A stretch of DNA of 64,000 nt, from contig UCJU01000017.1 in NCBI GenBank assembly GCA_900472925.1, positions 12,369-76,368 on the forward strand. The letters run 5' to 3'. The DNA is from Hyphomicrobiales bacterium (GTDB taxonomy: Bacteria; Pseudomonadota; Alphaproteobacteria; Rhizobiales; Rhizobiaceae). This document shows, piece after piece, positions 19,003-29,037 of the stretch; position 1 is the stretch's first letter; each line of letters starts with the position of its first letter. A program made the translations under genes and the position numbers. Under the pieces are notes generated by a model. The model made no database searches. It saw nothing but the letters and a program-made list of their open reading frames with translations, and was not told the DNA's origin.

Positions 19003-19716
19003 TCAATCCTCGTCCAGATCGCTACCAAGCTCCGTCAGTACCTCTGCCGCCATTGCCCGGCTGATGCGCGCGCCCCGCGACAATCCGAGATGATCGAGCT
19101 TCTCAACGATCGTCTGGGCCGTGTTCAGCGAACGCTCCATCCGCGCAACAATATAGCTGACAAGTTTGTCATCCATGTAAAGCTGGCGGTCGGCAAAGAG
19201 TTTCATCAATACCTGACCAAGCAAATCCTCATCCGGCTCTCCGATTTCCACCACTGTTGCAGCCTTGAGGCGCGAGCGAAGGTCGGGCAGCGTCACCGGC
19301 CATGCAGAGGGCCATTCACGCGTGGTGATCAAAAGCGAGGTACCATTTTCACGCACGCTGTTGATAAGATGAAACAATTCCGTGTCATCGAAACCAGCTC
19401 TGTCCGCATCCTCGAACAGCACGGGGCCGCTTTCGGCGACGCGCGCAGCTGCTTCCCCGCGCTTTGGTAAAACGGCGACTGCGGCGCTGGTATTTTTCCA
19501 GATGCTGGCAAGATGAGATTTGCCAGACCCCTGCGGCCCGACGAGAATGACAACGGGCGATGGCCACCGTGGCCATTCATCGACAATGCTGACAGCCGCA
19601 CGCAACGGTGCTGCCACCAACAGATCCTCGCGGCCTGTCGCCGTCTGGTGTGAAAAAGCAAGCGGCAACTGCTCGGCTTTCGGCCGGGCAGAACCAGGTT
19701 TGTTGTTTTCCGTCAT
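19003..19716 (-). CDS. hda: DnaA regulatory inactivator Hda (HdaA)
   Basis: A 237-residue AAA+ protein related to DnaA. The N-terminal beta-clamp binding motif QLPLAF is at 16-21; the Walker A loop is GPQGSGKSHL and Walker B is VLFEDAD. With the loaded sliding clamp it promotes hydrolysis of DnaA-bound ATP and limits re-initiation of replication. It follows the AI-2E permease by only 3 nt, so the two are cotranscribed. Confidence 0.92.
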   Translation of the reverse strand: MTENNKPGSARPKAEQLPLAFSHQTATGREDLLVAAPLRAAVSIVDEWPRWPSPVVILVGPQGSGKSHLASIWKNTSAAVAVLPKRGEAAARVAESGPVLFEDADRAGFDDTELFHLINSVRENGTSLLITTREWPSAWPVTLPDLRSRLKAATVVEIGEPDEDLLGQVLMKLFADRQLYMDDKLVSYIVARMERSLNTAQTIVEKLDHLGLSRGARISRAMAAEVLTELGSDLDED

Positions 19717-19719
19717 CGT

Positions 19720-20874
19720 TCAGCTCTGAGCATCAATCTTTTTCGGCGGCAAGGCCTCTATCTGGGCGTCGTCGCCCTCCCATGGCAGAGTGGCTGCTCG
19801 GCCGTGGTACAGATCGCTCTCGAGGTACCGCGACAGAGCAAAGCGGACAAGAACACCAACCGCCGCCGCTGCCGGAACCGCGACAAGCAAGCCGACGAAG
19901 CCGAACAGGACGCCAAAGGCAAACAGCGCGAACATCAGCCAAACCGGGTGAAGGCCGACACTGCTGCCGACGAGTTTCGGCTGCAAAATATTACCTTCGA
20001 TGAACTGGCCGGAAAAGAACACGGCAAGCACCAGAATAACATTGACGTAATCCGGCAGGAACTGAACCAGCGCAACGCCCACAGCCAACACAAGGCCAAT
20101 CATCGATCCGACATAGGGAATGAAGCTGATAGCGCCTGCAAAAAAGCCGATCAGCAGCCCGAAATTCAATCCGACCAGCGAAAGGCCAACGGCGTAGTAA
20201 ACGCCCAGAATGAGGCAAAGCGACCCCTGCCCGCGAATGAAGCCTGCAATGGTGCGGTCCATGTCCCGGGCAATCTGGCGAACGGTTGCCACATGGTCCC
20301 GCGGCACCCAGCTGTCGACCTTTTCGATCATCCGGTCCCAGTCCAGCAGAAGGTAGAACGCAACGACCGGCGTCACCACCAGAAGCGAGATCACATCCAC
20401 CAGGGACTTGCCGGAATTCCAGATCTGCGTCAGCAGCGTGCCGATGAAACCAGCGCCTTCGGTCAGCAGTTTGGAGAAGTTTTCCTTCACCGTATCGATC
20501 TGGGAACTGACCCAGCCGGGCAGCAGATTGGTATCGGCACCGGCAATCAGTTGCTGCAGCGACGATATATATTGCGGAATGCGGGCGATGAACTCGGAAG
20601 CCTGCGCAACGATCAAGGGAATGATGATGATCAGCGACAGCGCAAACAGCAGCACGAAGGACACGAGGATCATGACGCTTGCCATCATCCGGCTCAAGCC
20701 GCGACGCTCCAGCCAATCGGCGATGGGATCGAGAAAATAAGCAAGCGCCATGCCTGCCACGAAAGGCAGCAAAATGGAGCTGAAGACCATCAGGAACACG
20801 ACGAAAAACACGAGAGCGCCGAGCCAGAAAAAGATCTGGCGTCTCAGGTTGAGGCCTCTGATATGTGGCTGCAT
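19720..20874 (-). CDS. AI-2E family (PerM-type) membrane transporter
   Basis: A 384-residue inner-membrane protein with about eight hydrophobic segments: a cluster at 13-90, a periplasmic stretch (about 95-150), then helices at 155-180 and 210-350. It contains the family segment FIPYVGSMIGLVLAVGVAL and GNILQPKLVG. Members have been linked to autoinducer-2 or ion export; the substrate here is unknown. It is the first gene of the permease-hda-ppk-ppx operon and is divergent from purM. Confidence 0.88.
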   Translation of the reverse strand: MQPHIRGLNLRRQIFFWLGALVFFVVFLMVFSSILLPFVAGMALAYFLDPIADWLERRGLSRMMASVMILVSFVLLFALSLIIIIPLIVAQASEFIARIPQYISSLQQLIAGADTNLLPGWVSSQIDTVKENFSKLLTEGAGFIGTLLTQIWNSGKSLVDVISLLVVTPVVAFYLLLDWDRMIEKVDSWVPRDHVATVRQIARDMDRTIAGFIRGQGSLCLILGVYYAVGLSLVGLNFGLLIGFFAGAISFIPYVGSMIGLVLAVGVALVQFLPDYVNVILVLAVFFSGQFIEGNILQPKLVGSSVGLHPVWLMFALFAFGVLFGFVGLLVAVPAAAAVGVLVRFALSRYLESDLYHGRAATLPWEGDDAQIEALPPKKIDAQS

Positions 20875-21111
20875 CGTCTGCTCCTTTGAGCGCCTGTACT
20901 CGTAACGCCGTGGTTAGGAGATAGGATGCGTGGACCGGACTGGTCAAGTGTGGCACCGTTGCCAAATTCGAGAAGGCCGAGCTTTCCCATAACAATACGG
21001 CTAAAACACCCAAAAGGCGTGAAAAACATGAGTTTTGCCTTGCTCAAGCTTGCATCGTCATCCGTCTCATGCGAATGGCGACGCCAAACGGAACCAGTGG
21101 AGACGAGAGCC

Positions 21112-22185
21112 ATGAGCCAGTCAGGCAAGAACGGTCTTACCTACAGCGATGCAGGCGTGGATATCGACGCCGGAAACCTGATGGTCGAGAAGATCAAGCC
21201 CGCCGTGCGCTCCACCCGCCGTCCCGGCGCGGATGGTGAAATCGGTGGCTTCGGCGGCCTTTTCGATCTCAAGGCCGCAGGTTTCAAGGATCCGGTTCTG
21301 GTGGCCGCCAATGACGGCGTCGGCACCAAGCTCAAGATCGCCATCGACGCGAACTATCATGATACTGTCGGCATCGATCTCGTTGCCATGTGCGTCAACG
21401 ACCTCGTGGTCCAGGGCGCGGAACCACTGTTCTTCCTCGATTACTTCGCAACCGGCAAACTGGACCCGGATCAAGGCGCCGCCATCGTCACCGGCATTGC
21501 CGCAGGCTGCCGCGAATCCGGTTGTGCGCTGATCGGCGGCGAGACCGCTGAAATGCCGGGCATGTATTCGGATGGCGATTACGACCTTGCAGGTTTTGCA
21601 GTCGGTGCGGCCGAACGCGGTCAGCTTCTGCCAGCAGGCGACATTGCCGAAGGCGACGTCATTCTCGGCCTGTCTTCGTCCGGCGTTCACTCCAACGGCT
21701 TCTCGCTGGTGCGCAAGATCGTCTCGCTCTCTGGCCTCGACTGGGATGCTCCCGCTCCCTTCGCCGATGGCAAGAAGCTGGGTGAAGCCCTGCTGACGCC
21801 AACCCGTATCTACGTCAAGCCTCTCCTGAAGGCCATTCGTGAGACTGGCGCACTCAAAGCGCTCGCGCACATCACCGGTGGCGGTTTCCCGGAAAACATT
21901 CCGCGCGTTCTGCCAAAGCACCTGGCTGCTGAAATCGATCTCGGCGCCATCAAGGTTCCCTCGGTCTTCTCATGGCTGGCCCAGACCGGCGGCGTTGCAC
22001 CCAACGAAATGTTGCGCACCTTCAACTGCGGCGTCGGTATGATCGTCGTCGTATCGCCTGAGAACGCACAGAAGGTTACCGATGCCCTGACCGCCGAAGG
22101 CGAAGCGGTGTTTTCTCTGGGCCGCATGGTCGCGCGTGCGCAAGACGGACACGGTACGATCTACAAGGGCACGCTCGGCCTATGA
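21112..22185 (+). CDS. purM: phosphoribosylformylglycinamidine cyclo-ligase
   Basis: A 357-residue AIR synthetase, step five of purine biosynthesis. It has the glycine-rich [30 protein letters not shown] and [11 protein letters not shown] segments of PurM. The frame is open to 20926, but ATG 21112 ([18 protein letters not shown]) matches the family N-terminus and follows GGAGACGAGAG. Its stop overlaps the purN start by 4 nt. Confidence 0.96.
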   Translation: MSQSGKNGLTYSDAGVDIDAGNLMVEKIKPAVRSTRRPGADGEIGGFGGLFDLKAAGFKDPVLVAANDGVGTKLKIAIDANYHDTVGIDLVAMCVNDLVVQGAEPLFFLDYFATGKLDPDQGAAIVTGIAAGCRESGCALIGGETAEMPGMYSDGDYDLAGFAVGAAERGQLLPAGDIAEGDVILGLSSSGVHSNGFSLVRKIVSLSGLDWDAPAPFADGKKLGEALLTPTRIYVKPLLKAIRETGALKALAHITGGGFPENIPRVLPKHLAAEIDLGAIKVPSVFSWLAQTGGVAPNEMLRTFNCGVGMIVVVSPENAQKVTDALTAEGEAVFSLGRMVARAQDGHGTIYKGTLGL

Positions 22186-22841
22186 GCAGCGCCCCTGCCC
22201 GCAAGCGCGTCGTCGTTTTCATTTCCGGCAGCGGCTCCAACATGATGGCGCTGGCGCAGGCGTGTCAGGCCCCGGATTTCCCGGCCGAAATCGCCTGTGT
22301 CATCTCCGACAAGGCGACCGCGGGCGGTCTTGCGAAAGCACAGAGCCTCGGCATTCCCACACTCGTTTTCGAGCGCAAGACCTATGCCAGCAAGGACGAG
22401 CATGAGGCCTCCATTCTGGCGGCACTCAGCGAAATCGCGCCTGATATTATCTGCCTCGCAGGCTATATGCGCCTGATCTCCGGCGAGTTTATCGCGCCCT
22501 ATCAAGGCCGCATCATCAACATCCACCCCTCCCTACTACCGCTCTTTCCCGGCCTTCACACCCATGAACGCGCCATCGAAAGCGGCATGAAGATCACCGG
22601 CTGCACCGTGCATTTCGTGACCGAAGGCATGGATGAGGGCCCAGTCATCGGTCAGGCCGCAGTGCCGGTTCTGGCAGGCGATGACGCTGACACGCTCGCC
22701 ACCCGCGTTCTGGCCGTGGAGCACCAGCTATATCCGCTGGCACTCAGGCTGCTCGCGGAAGACAAGGTGCGGATGGAAAGCGGTAAGTGCGTTCGGGATG
22801 ATGCGACCGGTGACGCCGGGCAGAAGCTTATTTCAGCGTAA
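22182..22841 (+). CDS. purN: phosphoribosylglycinamide formyltransferase
   Basis: A 219-residue folate-dependent GAR transformylase, step three of purine synthesis. It shows the phosphate-binding [11 protein letters not shown], the catalytic Asn and His of INIHPSLLP, and the catalytic Asp in [10 protein letters not shown]. It is coupled to purM by an ATGA overlap. Confidence 0.96.
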   Translation: MSSAPARKRVVVFISGSGSNMMALAQACQAPDFPAEIACVISDKATAGGLAKAQSLGIPTLVFERKTYASKDEHEASILAALSEIAPDIICLAGYMRLISGEFIAPYQGRIINIHPSLLPLFPGLHTHERAIESGMKITGCTVHFVTEGMDEGPVIGQAAVPVLAGDDADTLATRVLAVEHQLYPLALRLLAEDKVRMESGKCVRDDATGDAGQKLISA

Positions 22842-22862
22842 AGCATCCACTTAGCCAATCGC

Positions 22863-22892
22863 TTGACCAAGCACAATTGGACTTGTTATTCT
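22863..22892 (+). promoter_or_regulatory. candidate housekeeping promoter of the first toxin-antitoxin pair
   Basis: TTGACC (22863-22868) and TATTCT (22887-22892) are 18 nt apart and end 26 nt before the antitoxin start. An inverted repeat, GACTT-N9-AAGTC (22880-22898), overlaps the -10 box and could be an autoregulatory site. Short motifs, so moderate support only. Confidence 0.4.
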
Positions 22893-22915
22893 GAAGTCTG
22901 AAATGGAGTCCTTGA

Positions 22916-23157
<242 letters not shown>

Positions 23158-23158
<1 letters not shown>

Positions 23159-23556
23159 TGCCATTCGTGGTCGATGCGTCCATCGTTGCCGCGTGGTTCC
23201 TGCCGGATGAGACAAGTGACGTCGCAGACAAAGCACTCGAGATGTTGGAAACCGAAGACGCCATCGCGCCCGATCTCCTGGCTCACGAACTGCGAAGCAT
23301 TTTGCTCTCGGCAGAGAAACGCAAACGCATAGATCACGATGCAGTCTTCGCGATTCTGCTGCGCTTCACGGGCCTGCCTCTGACTATCGTTAGCGGCGGC
23401 GACCACATCACCATCATAAGACTGGCGAAAAAGCACTCGCTCTCCGCCTATGATGCCGCTTACCTCGCGCTAGCGGTCTCTCATGCAATTCCGCTCGCCA
23501 CGAACGACAAAAAGCTCGCTGCCGCTGCAATGGCTGAGAATGTGGCGTTTGCGTGA
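23158..23556 (+). CDS. VapC-like PIN-domain toxin
   Basis: A 132-residue PIN ribonuclease. Acidic residues expected in the metal site are present: Asp in FVVDASI (residue 6), Glu in LLAHELRS (about 44), Asp in SAYDAAYLALA (about 100) and Asp in ATNDKKL (about 118). It should cleave RNA (often initiator tRNA in this family) when freed from the antitoxin. It converges on the Nudix genes with a 12-nt gap. Confidence 0.88.
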
Positions 23557-23568
23557 ATCGTTGTCACC

Positions 23569-24189
23569 TCACAACCGCTCGCGGTTCAGCATTGCCCATT
23601 GCAACACAATGATCGTCTTCGCGTCGGTGATTTCGCCTGTCGTGATCATCCCGAATGCCTCGTCCAGCAGAACGGAGAGAACCTCGATGTCCTCGCCTTC
23701 CGTATCCAGACCACCGCCCAGACCGGATTTTTCGTCAAGATCGACGCGGGCGTAGAAGAGTGCGACTTTCTCTGTCAAAGTGCCTGGGCTGGCATATGTC
23801 TCGAAGAGATACTGAACGTCCTTCACCGCATAGCCCGTCTCCTCCATCGCCTCGCGGCGGATGGCCTCGTCAGGCGCATCGTCATCGATCAGGCCTGCGG
23901 GGACTTCAAGCATGAAGATTGGATCTGCATTTACGAAGGCGGCGGGGCGGAATTGGCGCACGAGCACGACCGCGTTCTGTTTTGGATCGAACAGCAGGAT
24001 CGCAGCAGCGCTGCCGTGGTCGTGCACTTCGCGGTCGATGCGGATCACGCGGCCATCCGGCATCCGTTGATCGAACACCAGCGTCTGAAGGTGGACGAAG
24101 CGCTTCCAGACCGTCTCTTTCGAGACAAGTTTTACCCTGTCGTCATCACGCGTTGCCGTCGCTTTTTCGTCCACATCAAACTCCGTCAA
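23569..24189 (-). CDS. Nudix hydrolase, ADP-ribose/GDP-mannose pyrophosphatase-like (copy 2)
   Basis: A 206-residue Nudix protein. The Nudix box reads AGLIDDDAPDEAIRREAMEETGY, preserving the REAMEETG metal site. The segment VVLVRQFRP before the box is typical of NudF/NudK-type nucleotide-sugar pyrophosphatases. It lies 8 nt downstream of a clearly related Nudix gene, so the pair is probably a tandem duplication in one operon. The substrate is inferred from the family only. Confidence 0.85.
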   Translation of the reverse strand: MTEFDVDEKATATRDDDRVKLVSKETVWKRFVHLQTLVFDQRMPDGRVIRIDREVHDHGSAAAILLFDPKQNAVVLVRQFRPAAFVNADPIFMLEVPAGLIDDDAPDEAIRREAMEETGYAVKDVQYLFETYASPGTLTEKVALFYARVDLDEKSGLGGGLDTEGEDIEVLSVLLDEAFGMITTGEITDAKTIIVLQWAMLNRERL

Positions 24190-24197
24190 TTAGCATG

Positions 24198-24794
24198 TCA
24201 CTGTGTCAAAGATGCTCGGTTCAGCGCTGCCCATTGCAGCAGCATGATGGTCTTTCCATCGCAGATATCACCGTCTTCGATCATCTTCATGGCGTCCGCC
24301 AAGGGAATGACGACAACTTCGATGTCCTCGTCCTCATGGGCCGCACCGCCACCCTCTTCCACCTTGTCGGAGGCATCGACAATCGCCGCGAAGAAATGCA
24401 GAACTTCCGTGACCGAGCCCGGCGACATGAAGGATTTGAACAGAAACCGCGTGTCGCGCAACTGATAGCCGGTTTCCTCCATCACCTCGCGGGCAATGGC
24501 GTCTGCCGGGTTGTCGCCATCCAGCAAGCCTGCGGGCGTTTCCAGCAGCCAGCCGTGATAGCCGTTCACATAGGTCGGAACCCGGAACTGTCGAACCAGA
24601 ACCACACTGTCGATTTTCGGGTCGTAAAGCAGGATGGTTGCGCCATTGCCGCGATCATAGGCTTCGCGTTTCAGCGTTTTGGTTTCACCCTTGGCGTTCG
24701 TGTAATTGTAGGTGATGTTGCGAAGATGGTACCAGTTTTTTGACAGAGTCTCGTCTTTAAGAATTTCAATCGTCGCATTGCCGAATTTCTGCAT
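24198..24794 (-). CDS. nudK: Nudix hydrolase, NudK-like (copy 1)
   Basis: A 198-residue Nudix protein. It opens with a NudK-type N-terminus (LKDETLSKNWYHLRNITY) and has the box AGLLDGDNPADAIAREVMEETGY. NudK hydrolyses GDP-mannose and related nucleotide sugars. It shares VVLVRQFR, the box and the C-terminal KTI-LQWA-LNR with the neighbour, arguing for duplication. It is 12 nt downstream of the molybdopterin oxidoreductase gene. Confidence 0.82.
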   Translation of the reverse strand: MQKFGNATIEILKDETLSKNWYHLRNITYNYTNAKGETKTLKREAYDRGNGATILLYDPKIDSVVLVRQFRVPTYVNGYHGWLLETPAGLLDGDNPADAIAREVMEETGYQLRDTRFLFKSFMSPGSVTEVLHFFAAIVDASDKVEEGGGAAHEDEDIEVVVIPLADAMKMIEDGDICDGKTIMLLQWAALNRASLTQ

Positions 24795-24806
24795 TCCGTC
24801 GTCCTG

Positions 24807-26939
24807 TCAAAATGTCTTAAGCCATACCTTGTTGTCGTGAAATGCCGCGCCGCCATAGGGCGCGACCGCGTCTCCACCCGTCAGCACGTTAATGCCTTCG
24901 CCATCCAGATGCGCCTTGTTGGGCCATAATCCCTCCGCGATCAGCACGCCGGCCTTCGCACCCTCAACGATCTTCGCATGAATGCGCACCTGCCCGCGTC
25001 CATTGCCGATCTGCACCACGTCGCCATCGGCTATGTTCAGGCGTTGGGCATCGGCAGGACAGATCATCAGCTCGGGGCGTCCCTCTTTCTGAACGGACGT
25101 TTTCGTCTCCGCAAAGGTGGAGTTCAGGAAGTTGCGGGCGGGCGATGTCGCCAGCCGGAACGGATGCTCGGCGTCAGCCACTTCGATGACATCCACCTGA
25201 TCCGGGAACTTCGGAAACTCCGCAAACGGCCCCATGACGGGTACGTTTTTCGGCGGCTTGTTGGGTGACGGGCCGCTTTCCCAATCCGGGCTGAAGCGGA
25301 ATTTGCCATCGGCATAGCCGAAGCCTTCGAGATAATGCGCGACTTCGAATGGGGGCTGCGCATCGATCCATTTTTCTTCGGCAAGACTGTCGAAATCGCC
25401 CCAGCCACCAGGGTTTAAAATGAGATCGATATGGTCACGCTCCGTCATGCCGAAGCCTGGCATGTCAGCGACGCCCAGGCGCTTGGCCAGTTCCTCGATG
25501 ACAAAGAGGTTGGTGCGAACCGTGTCCGGCGGTTCAACCAGTTTCGGGCCGAGCAGAATGTGGTTCTGACCACCGGCGCGGTAGATGTCGTCGTGTTCGA
25601 GAAACATGGTGGCGGGTAGCACGATATCGGCAACGTCAGCCGTCTCCGTCATGAATTGCTCATGCACCGCAACGAAAAGATCGTCGCGCAGGAAACCCTC
25701 TTTCACCAGCCGCTGCTCGGGGCACACATTGACCGGATTGGTGTTCTGGATCAGCAGCGCCGTCACCGGGCCACCGTAGCGCAGAGCCTCCGCATCGCCG
25801 GTCAGCACACGACCGATCTGCGATTGGTCGAGCTGGCGCACATTCGGGTCGGCATAGGCGGTGCCCATCAGTTCGGCCTTGTTCAGCCGGAAGATGTCGC
25901 CATTGTTGTGAAACGCGCCACCGCCTTCATATTGCCAGGAGCCCAGCACCGTGGCGATGGACAATGCCGCATGCATGGCAACTGCCCCGTTGCGCTGGCG
26001 GGCGAAACCGTAGCCCAGACGGAAGAAGCTTTTCTGCGTGGTGCCGACCAACCTGGCGAAGGCTTCGATTTCCTCGACAGAAAGCCCGGTAATGCCTGCG
26101 GCCCATTGCGGTGTCTTCGATGCGAGATGGGCTTCAAGACCAGCAGGATCATCCGCGAATTTCGCCATATAGGCACGGTCGGCATATCCATCACGGAAGG
26201 CAATGTGCATCACCGCACATGCCAGGGCCGCGTCCGTGCCGGGGCGCACGATCAGCTTCATATCCGCCTGTTTCATGGTCGGATTGTCGTAGATATCAAC
26301 GACCACGATTTTCGCGCCGCGCTCCTTGCGGGCACGGATGGCGTGGGTCATTACGTTGACTTGCGTGGCGACCGCGTTGGTGCCCCAGATAACGACGACA
26401 TCGGCCTTCGCCATCTCGCGCGGGTCCGGGCCGCGCAGTGCGCCGGTGCCCATGACGTAACCAGTCCATGCCATGTTGGTGCAGATGGAGCCGAAGAAGC
26501 CGGAATATTTCTTGGCATGACGCAGCCGCTCTATGCTGTCGCGCTGCACCTGCCCCATCGTGCCTGCATAGAAATACGGCCAGATAGTTTCGGCGCCATG
26601 TTTAGCTTCCGCTTTGACGAATGCGTCAGCGATCTCATCGAGCGCGGCATCCCAGCCGATCTCTTGCCAGTCGCCCGCACCTTTGGCACCCTTGCGGCGC
26701 TTCGGGGTCAGCAACCGTGCCGGATGATAGATGCGCTCGGAATAGCGCGCCACCTTGGCGCAGATGACTCCGGCCGTGTAGGTGTTGGCATTGGCGCCAC
26801 GCACACGGCCGATTCGGCCATCGGCGTTGATGTCGACTTCCAGCGCGCAGGCGCTTGGACAGTCGTGGGGACACACGGTGTGACCGATGCTGACAGCACC
26901 AGTCACGGCTTTGGCGGAAATCGGGGTCGCATCATTCAT
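24807..26939 (-). CDS. molybdopterin oxidoreductase (formate dehydrogenase/DMSO reductase family)
   Basis: A 710-residue catalytic subunit. N-terminal cysteines CPHDCPSAC plus the later Cys in VICAK form a Fe4S4 site; molybdopterin-binding domains follow (VVIWGTNAV, LLIQNTNPVNV), and the C-terminal dinucleotide-binding domain includes RPELMICPADAQRLNI. No Tat or Sec signal is evident, so it should be cytoplasmic. The electron donor or acceptor is unknown and no partner subunit is adjacent. The frame is open to 27014; ATG 26939 is chosen because the first 25 residues upstream look non-coding and would leave only 8 nt to divergent rlmJ. The start is uncertain. Confidence 0.85.
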   Translation of the reverse strand: MNDATPISAKAVTGAVSIGHTVCPHDCPSACALEVDINADGRIGRVRGANANTYTAGVICAKVARYSERIYHPARLLTPKRRKGAKGAGDWQEIGWDAALDEIADAFVKAEAKHGAETIWPYFYAGTMGQVQRDSIERLRHAKKYSGFFGSICTNMAWTGYVMGTGALRGPDPREMAKADVVVIWGTNAVATQVNVMTHAIRARKERGAKIVVVDIYDNPTMKQADMKLIVRPGTDAALACAVMHIAFRDGYADRAYMAKFADDPAGLEAHLASKTPQWAAGITGLSVEEIEAFARLVGTTQKSFFRLGYGFARQRNGAVAMHAALSIATVLGSWQYEGGGAFHNNGDIFRLNKAELMGTAYADPNVRQLDQSQIGRVLTGDAEALRYGGPVTALLIQNTNPVNVCPEQRLVKEGFLRDDLFVAVHEQFMTETADVADIVLPATMFLEHDDIYRAGGQNHILLGPKLVEPPDTVRTNLFVIEELAKRLGVADMPGFGMTERDHIDLILNPGGWGDFDSLAEEKWIDAQPPFEVAHYLEGFGYADGKFRFSPDWESGPSPNKPPKNVPVMGPFAEFPKFPDQVDVIEVADAEHPFRLATSPARNFLNSTFAETKTSVQKEGRPELMICPADAQRLNIADGDVVQIGNGRGQVRIHAKIVEGAKAGVLIAEGLWPNKAHLDGEGINVLTGGDAVAPYGGAAFHDNKVWLKTF

Positions 26940-27022
26940 GACTTTTGTATATTGCAAAGGCCATGCGGCCAAAAGGCCCAAGTGACGACCATCAAGAATA
27001 TTCATAAAAGGCATCGGCGCGC

Positions 27023-27868
27023 ATGAACTATCGGCACATATACCACGCAGGCAATTTTGCCGATGTTCTCAAACATGCGGTCATGGCGCGGCTTGTGCGC
27101 TACCTGCAGAACAAGGACAAGGCGTTCCGTGTGCTGGATACGCATGCGGGAATCGGCCTTTACGATCTGTCCTCGGTGGAAGCCCAAAAGACCGGCGAAT
27201 GGCAGACCGGCATCGGCAAGCTGCTGGATGCGGATCTGCCGCCAGCGGTGGCAGAGCTTCTGGAACCCTACCTCACGGCGGTCAGAGAGCTAAACCCGGA
27301 TGGCGGCATCCAGTATTATCCCGGCTCGCCAAAGCTCGCGCGCATGCTGTTTCGTCCGCAGGATCGCCTGTCGGCCATGGAACTGCACCCGGATGATTTC
27401 CGTGCCCTGTCACGCCTGTTTGAAGGTGACTATCAGGCGCGTGTGACCGAACTCGATGGCTGGCTGTCGCTTGGCGCACATTTGCCACCGAAGGAGAAGC
27501 GCGGCCTCGTACTGGTCGATCCGCCATTCGAAAAGGACGGCGAATATGAGCGTCTGGCCGAAGGCTTCCACAAGGCCTATCGCCGCTTTTCAACCGGCAC
27601 CTACTGCCTGTGGTATCCGCTCAAAAAAAGCGCGCCTATCAAGGACTTCCACGAACGTCTTCAGTCCTACGACATTCCAAAGATGCTGTGCGCCGAGCTT
27701 TCCGTGCGCAGCGACCGGGTGGAAGGCCTCAGTGGTTCCGGCCTCATTATCGTCAACCCGCCCTTCACGTTGAAGGATGAGCTGCACACGATCCTGCCGG
27801 TTCTCAGAGCCACGATGGCGCAGGATCGGTATGCCTCACACCGCGCATTCTGGCTGCGCGGAGAGTAG
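27023..27868 (+). CDS. rlmJ: 23S rRNA (adenine2030-N6)-methyltransferase
   Basis: A 281-residue SAM-dependent methyltransferase modifying A2030 of 23S rRNA. It begins MNYRHIYHAGNFADVLKH, a hallmark of the RlmJ/YhiR family; the SAM-binding region is VLDTHAGIGLYDL, and the N6-adenine catalytic motif is VLVDPPFE. Length is typical. Confidence 0.93.
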   Translation: MNYRHIYHAGNFADVLKHAVMARLVRYLQNKDKAFRVLDTHAGIGLYDLSSVEAQKTGEWQTGIGKLLDADLPPAVAELLEPYLTAVRELNPDGGIQYYPGSPKLARMLFRPQDRLSAMELHPDDFRALSRLFEGDYQARVTELDGWLSLGAHLPPKEKRGLVLVDPPFEKDGEYERLAEGFHKAYRRFSTGTYCLWYPLKKSAPIKDFHERLQSYDIPKMLCAELSVRSDRVEGLSGSGLIIVNPPFTLKDELHTILPVLRATMAQDRYASHRAFWLRGE

Positions 27869-27873
27869 TTGCG

Positions 27874-28830
27874 CTATTTCAGCTCCGCCTGCCGCTCTGC
27901 CCTCTCCGCCACGGCCAGTTGCGACCTCTCGAAAAAGAGGATGATGAACAGGCCGATGATAAACGGAATGATGAGGTAGAACAGGCGGAAAACCAGCAAC
28001 GCCGCAATCACATCTGCCGGGTTCATATCCGGCAGGCCGGTGACGAACACCAGTTCCAGCACCCCCAGGCCGCCGGGTGCATGCGATATCAGCGCTGCCG
28101 AAAATGATATCAGGAAAATGCCGAGGATGACCATGAAGCCCGGATTTCCAGCTTCCGGCAGGGCGAAGTAGATGATGCCCGCTGCACCCAAAAGCTCGAT
28201 CGGGCCGATCACCAGTTGTTGAATGACGAGGTGGGGCGCCGGATAAAACAGCGTGAACGAGCCTATTCTCAAGGGGCGAAGTCTAAACAGGCTGCCAAGC
28301 AGATAAAGGCCGGCGATTCCCAGAAGGATGACGCCCGTTGTCGCAGACGCCTCCACCGGCAGAACGCCAACGAACCGTTCGGTGATCTCAGGCTCGTACA
28401 CCAGGATAAAGCCGACGAGCATGATGGTGCCGATGGCAAAGGTGAAAGAGCACAGGGCCACCAGCACGCCGATTTCCGAAACGCTCAGACCTTTCGACGT
28501 GTAGGCACGGTAGCGCACCACCGCGCCTGAGAACACCGATGCGCCGACATTGTGCGACAGTGCGTAGGTGGTGAACGATGTCAGCGTAATGAAAACCCAG
28601 CCGACTTTGCGCTTGAGATGCTGAAGGGCAATCCGGTCATATCCTGCCAATGCGGAATAGGCGACAAGGGTGCATAGCCCGGACATCAGCCAGTGATGGG
28701 GATCGATGGCAGCGAGGCTGCCCCATACGTCATCCAGTGAAAGGTGCTTCAGTTCCTTATACAGCAGCCAAATGGAAAACCCGATGGTTACCATGCCCAC
28801 GACAGGCCAGATGTACTTTTTCAATTTCAT
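27874..28830 (-). CDS. integral membrane protein, YbhN/MprF-flippase-like family
   Basis: A 318-residue protein with about eight membrane segments. It resembles the lysylphosphatidylglycerol synthase transmembrane (UPF0104) family, with GDALRR-like family features reduced to SHNVGASVFSGAVVRYRAY and the conserved SHAPGGLGVLE. There is no aminoacyl-transferase domain, so it is a stand-alone membrane domain, possibly a lipid flippase. It converges on rlmJ (5-nt gap). Confidence 0.8.
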   Translation of the reverse strand: MKLKKYIWPVVGMVTIGFSIWLLYKELKHLSLDDVWGSLAAIDPHHWLMSGLCTLVAYSALAGYDRIALQHLKRKVGWVFITLTSFTTYALSHNVGASVFSGAVVRYRAYTSKGLSVSEIGVLVALCSFTFAIGTIMLVGFILVYEPEITERFVGVLPVEASATTGVILLGIAGLYLLGSLFRLRPLRIGSFTLFYPAPHLVIQQLVIGPIELLGAAGIIYFALPEAGNPGFMVILGIFLISFSAALISHAPGGLGVLELVFVTGLPDMNPADVIAALLVFRLFYLIIPFIIGLFIILFFERSQLAVAERAERQAELK

Positions 28831-29037
28831 ACGGGCATGCCTGAACTGACTCCTCCACCCGGCAGCGGATTTTTTGCCGGATTCGCCCAGCTTATTCTTT
28901 ATGCAAGCTGCGTTTCAACACAGACTATCATCTATAGTTCTTTTTTCGGTCGCCTGTTTGCCACAGGCACGGGATGGTATAAAAGCCGATACCGATCAAG
29001 ACTTCGTCATCGCTGATACGGAAAGACCATTGGCCCA

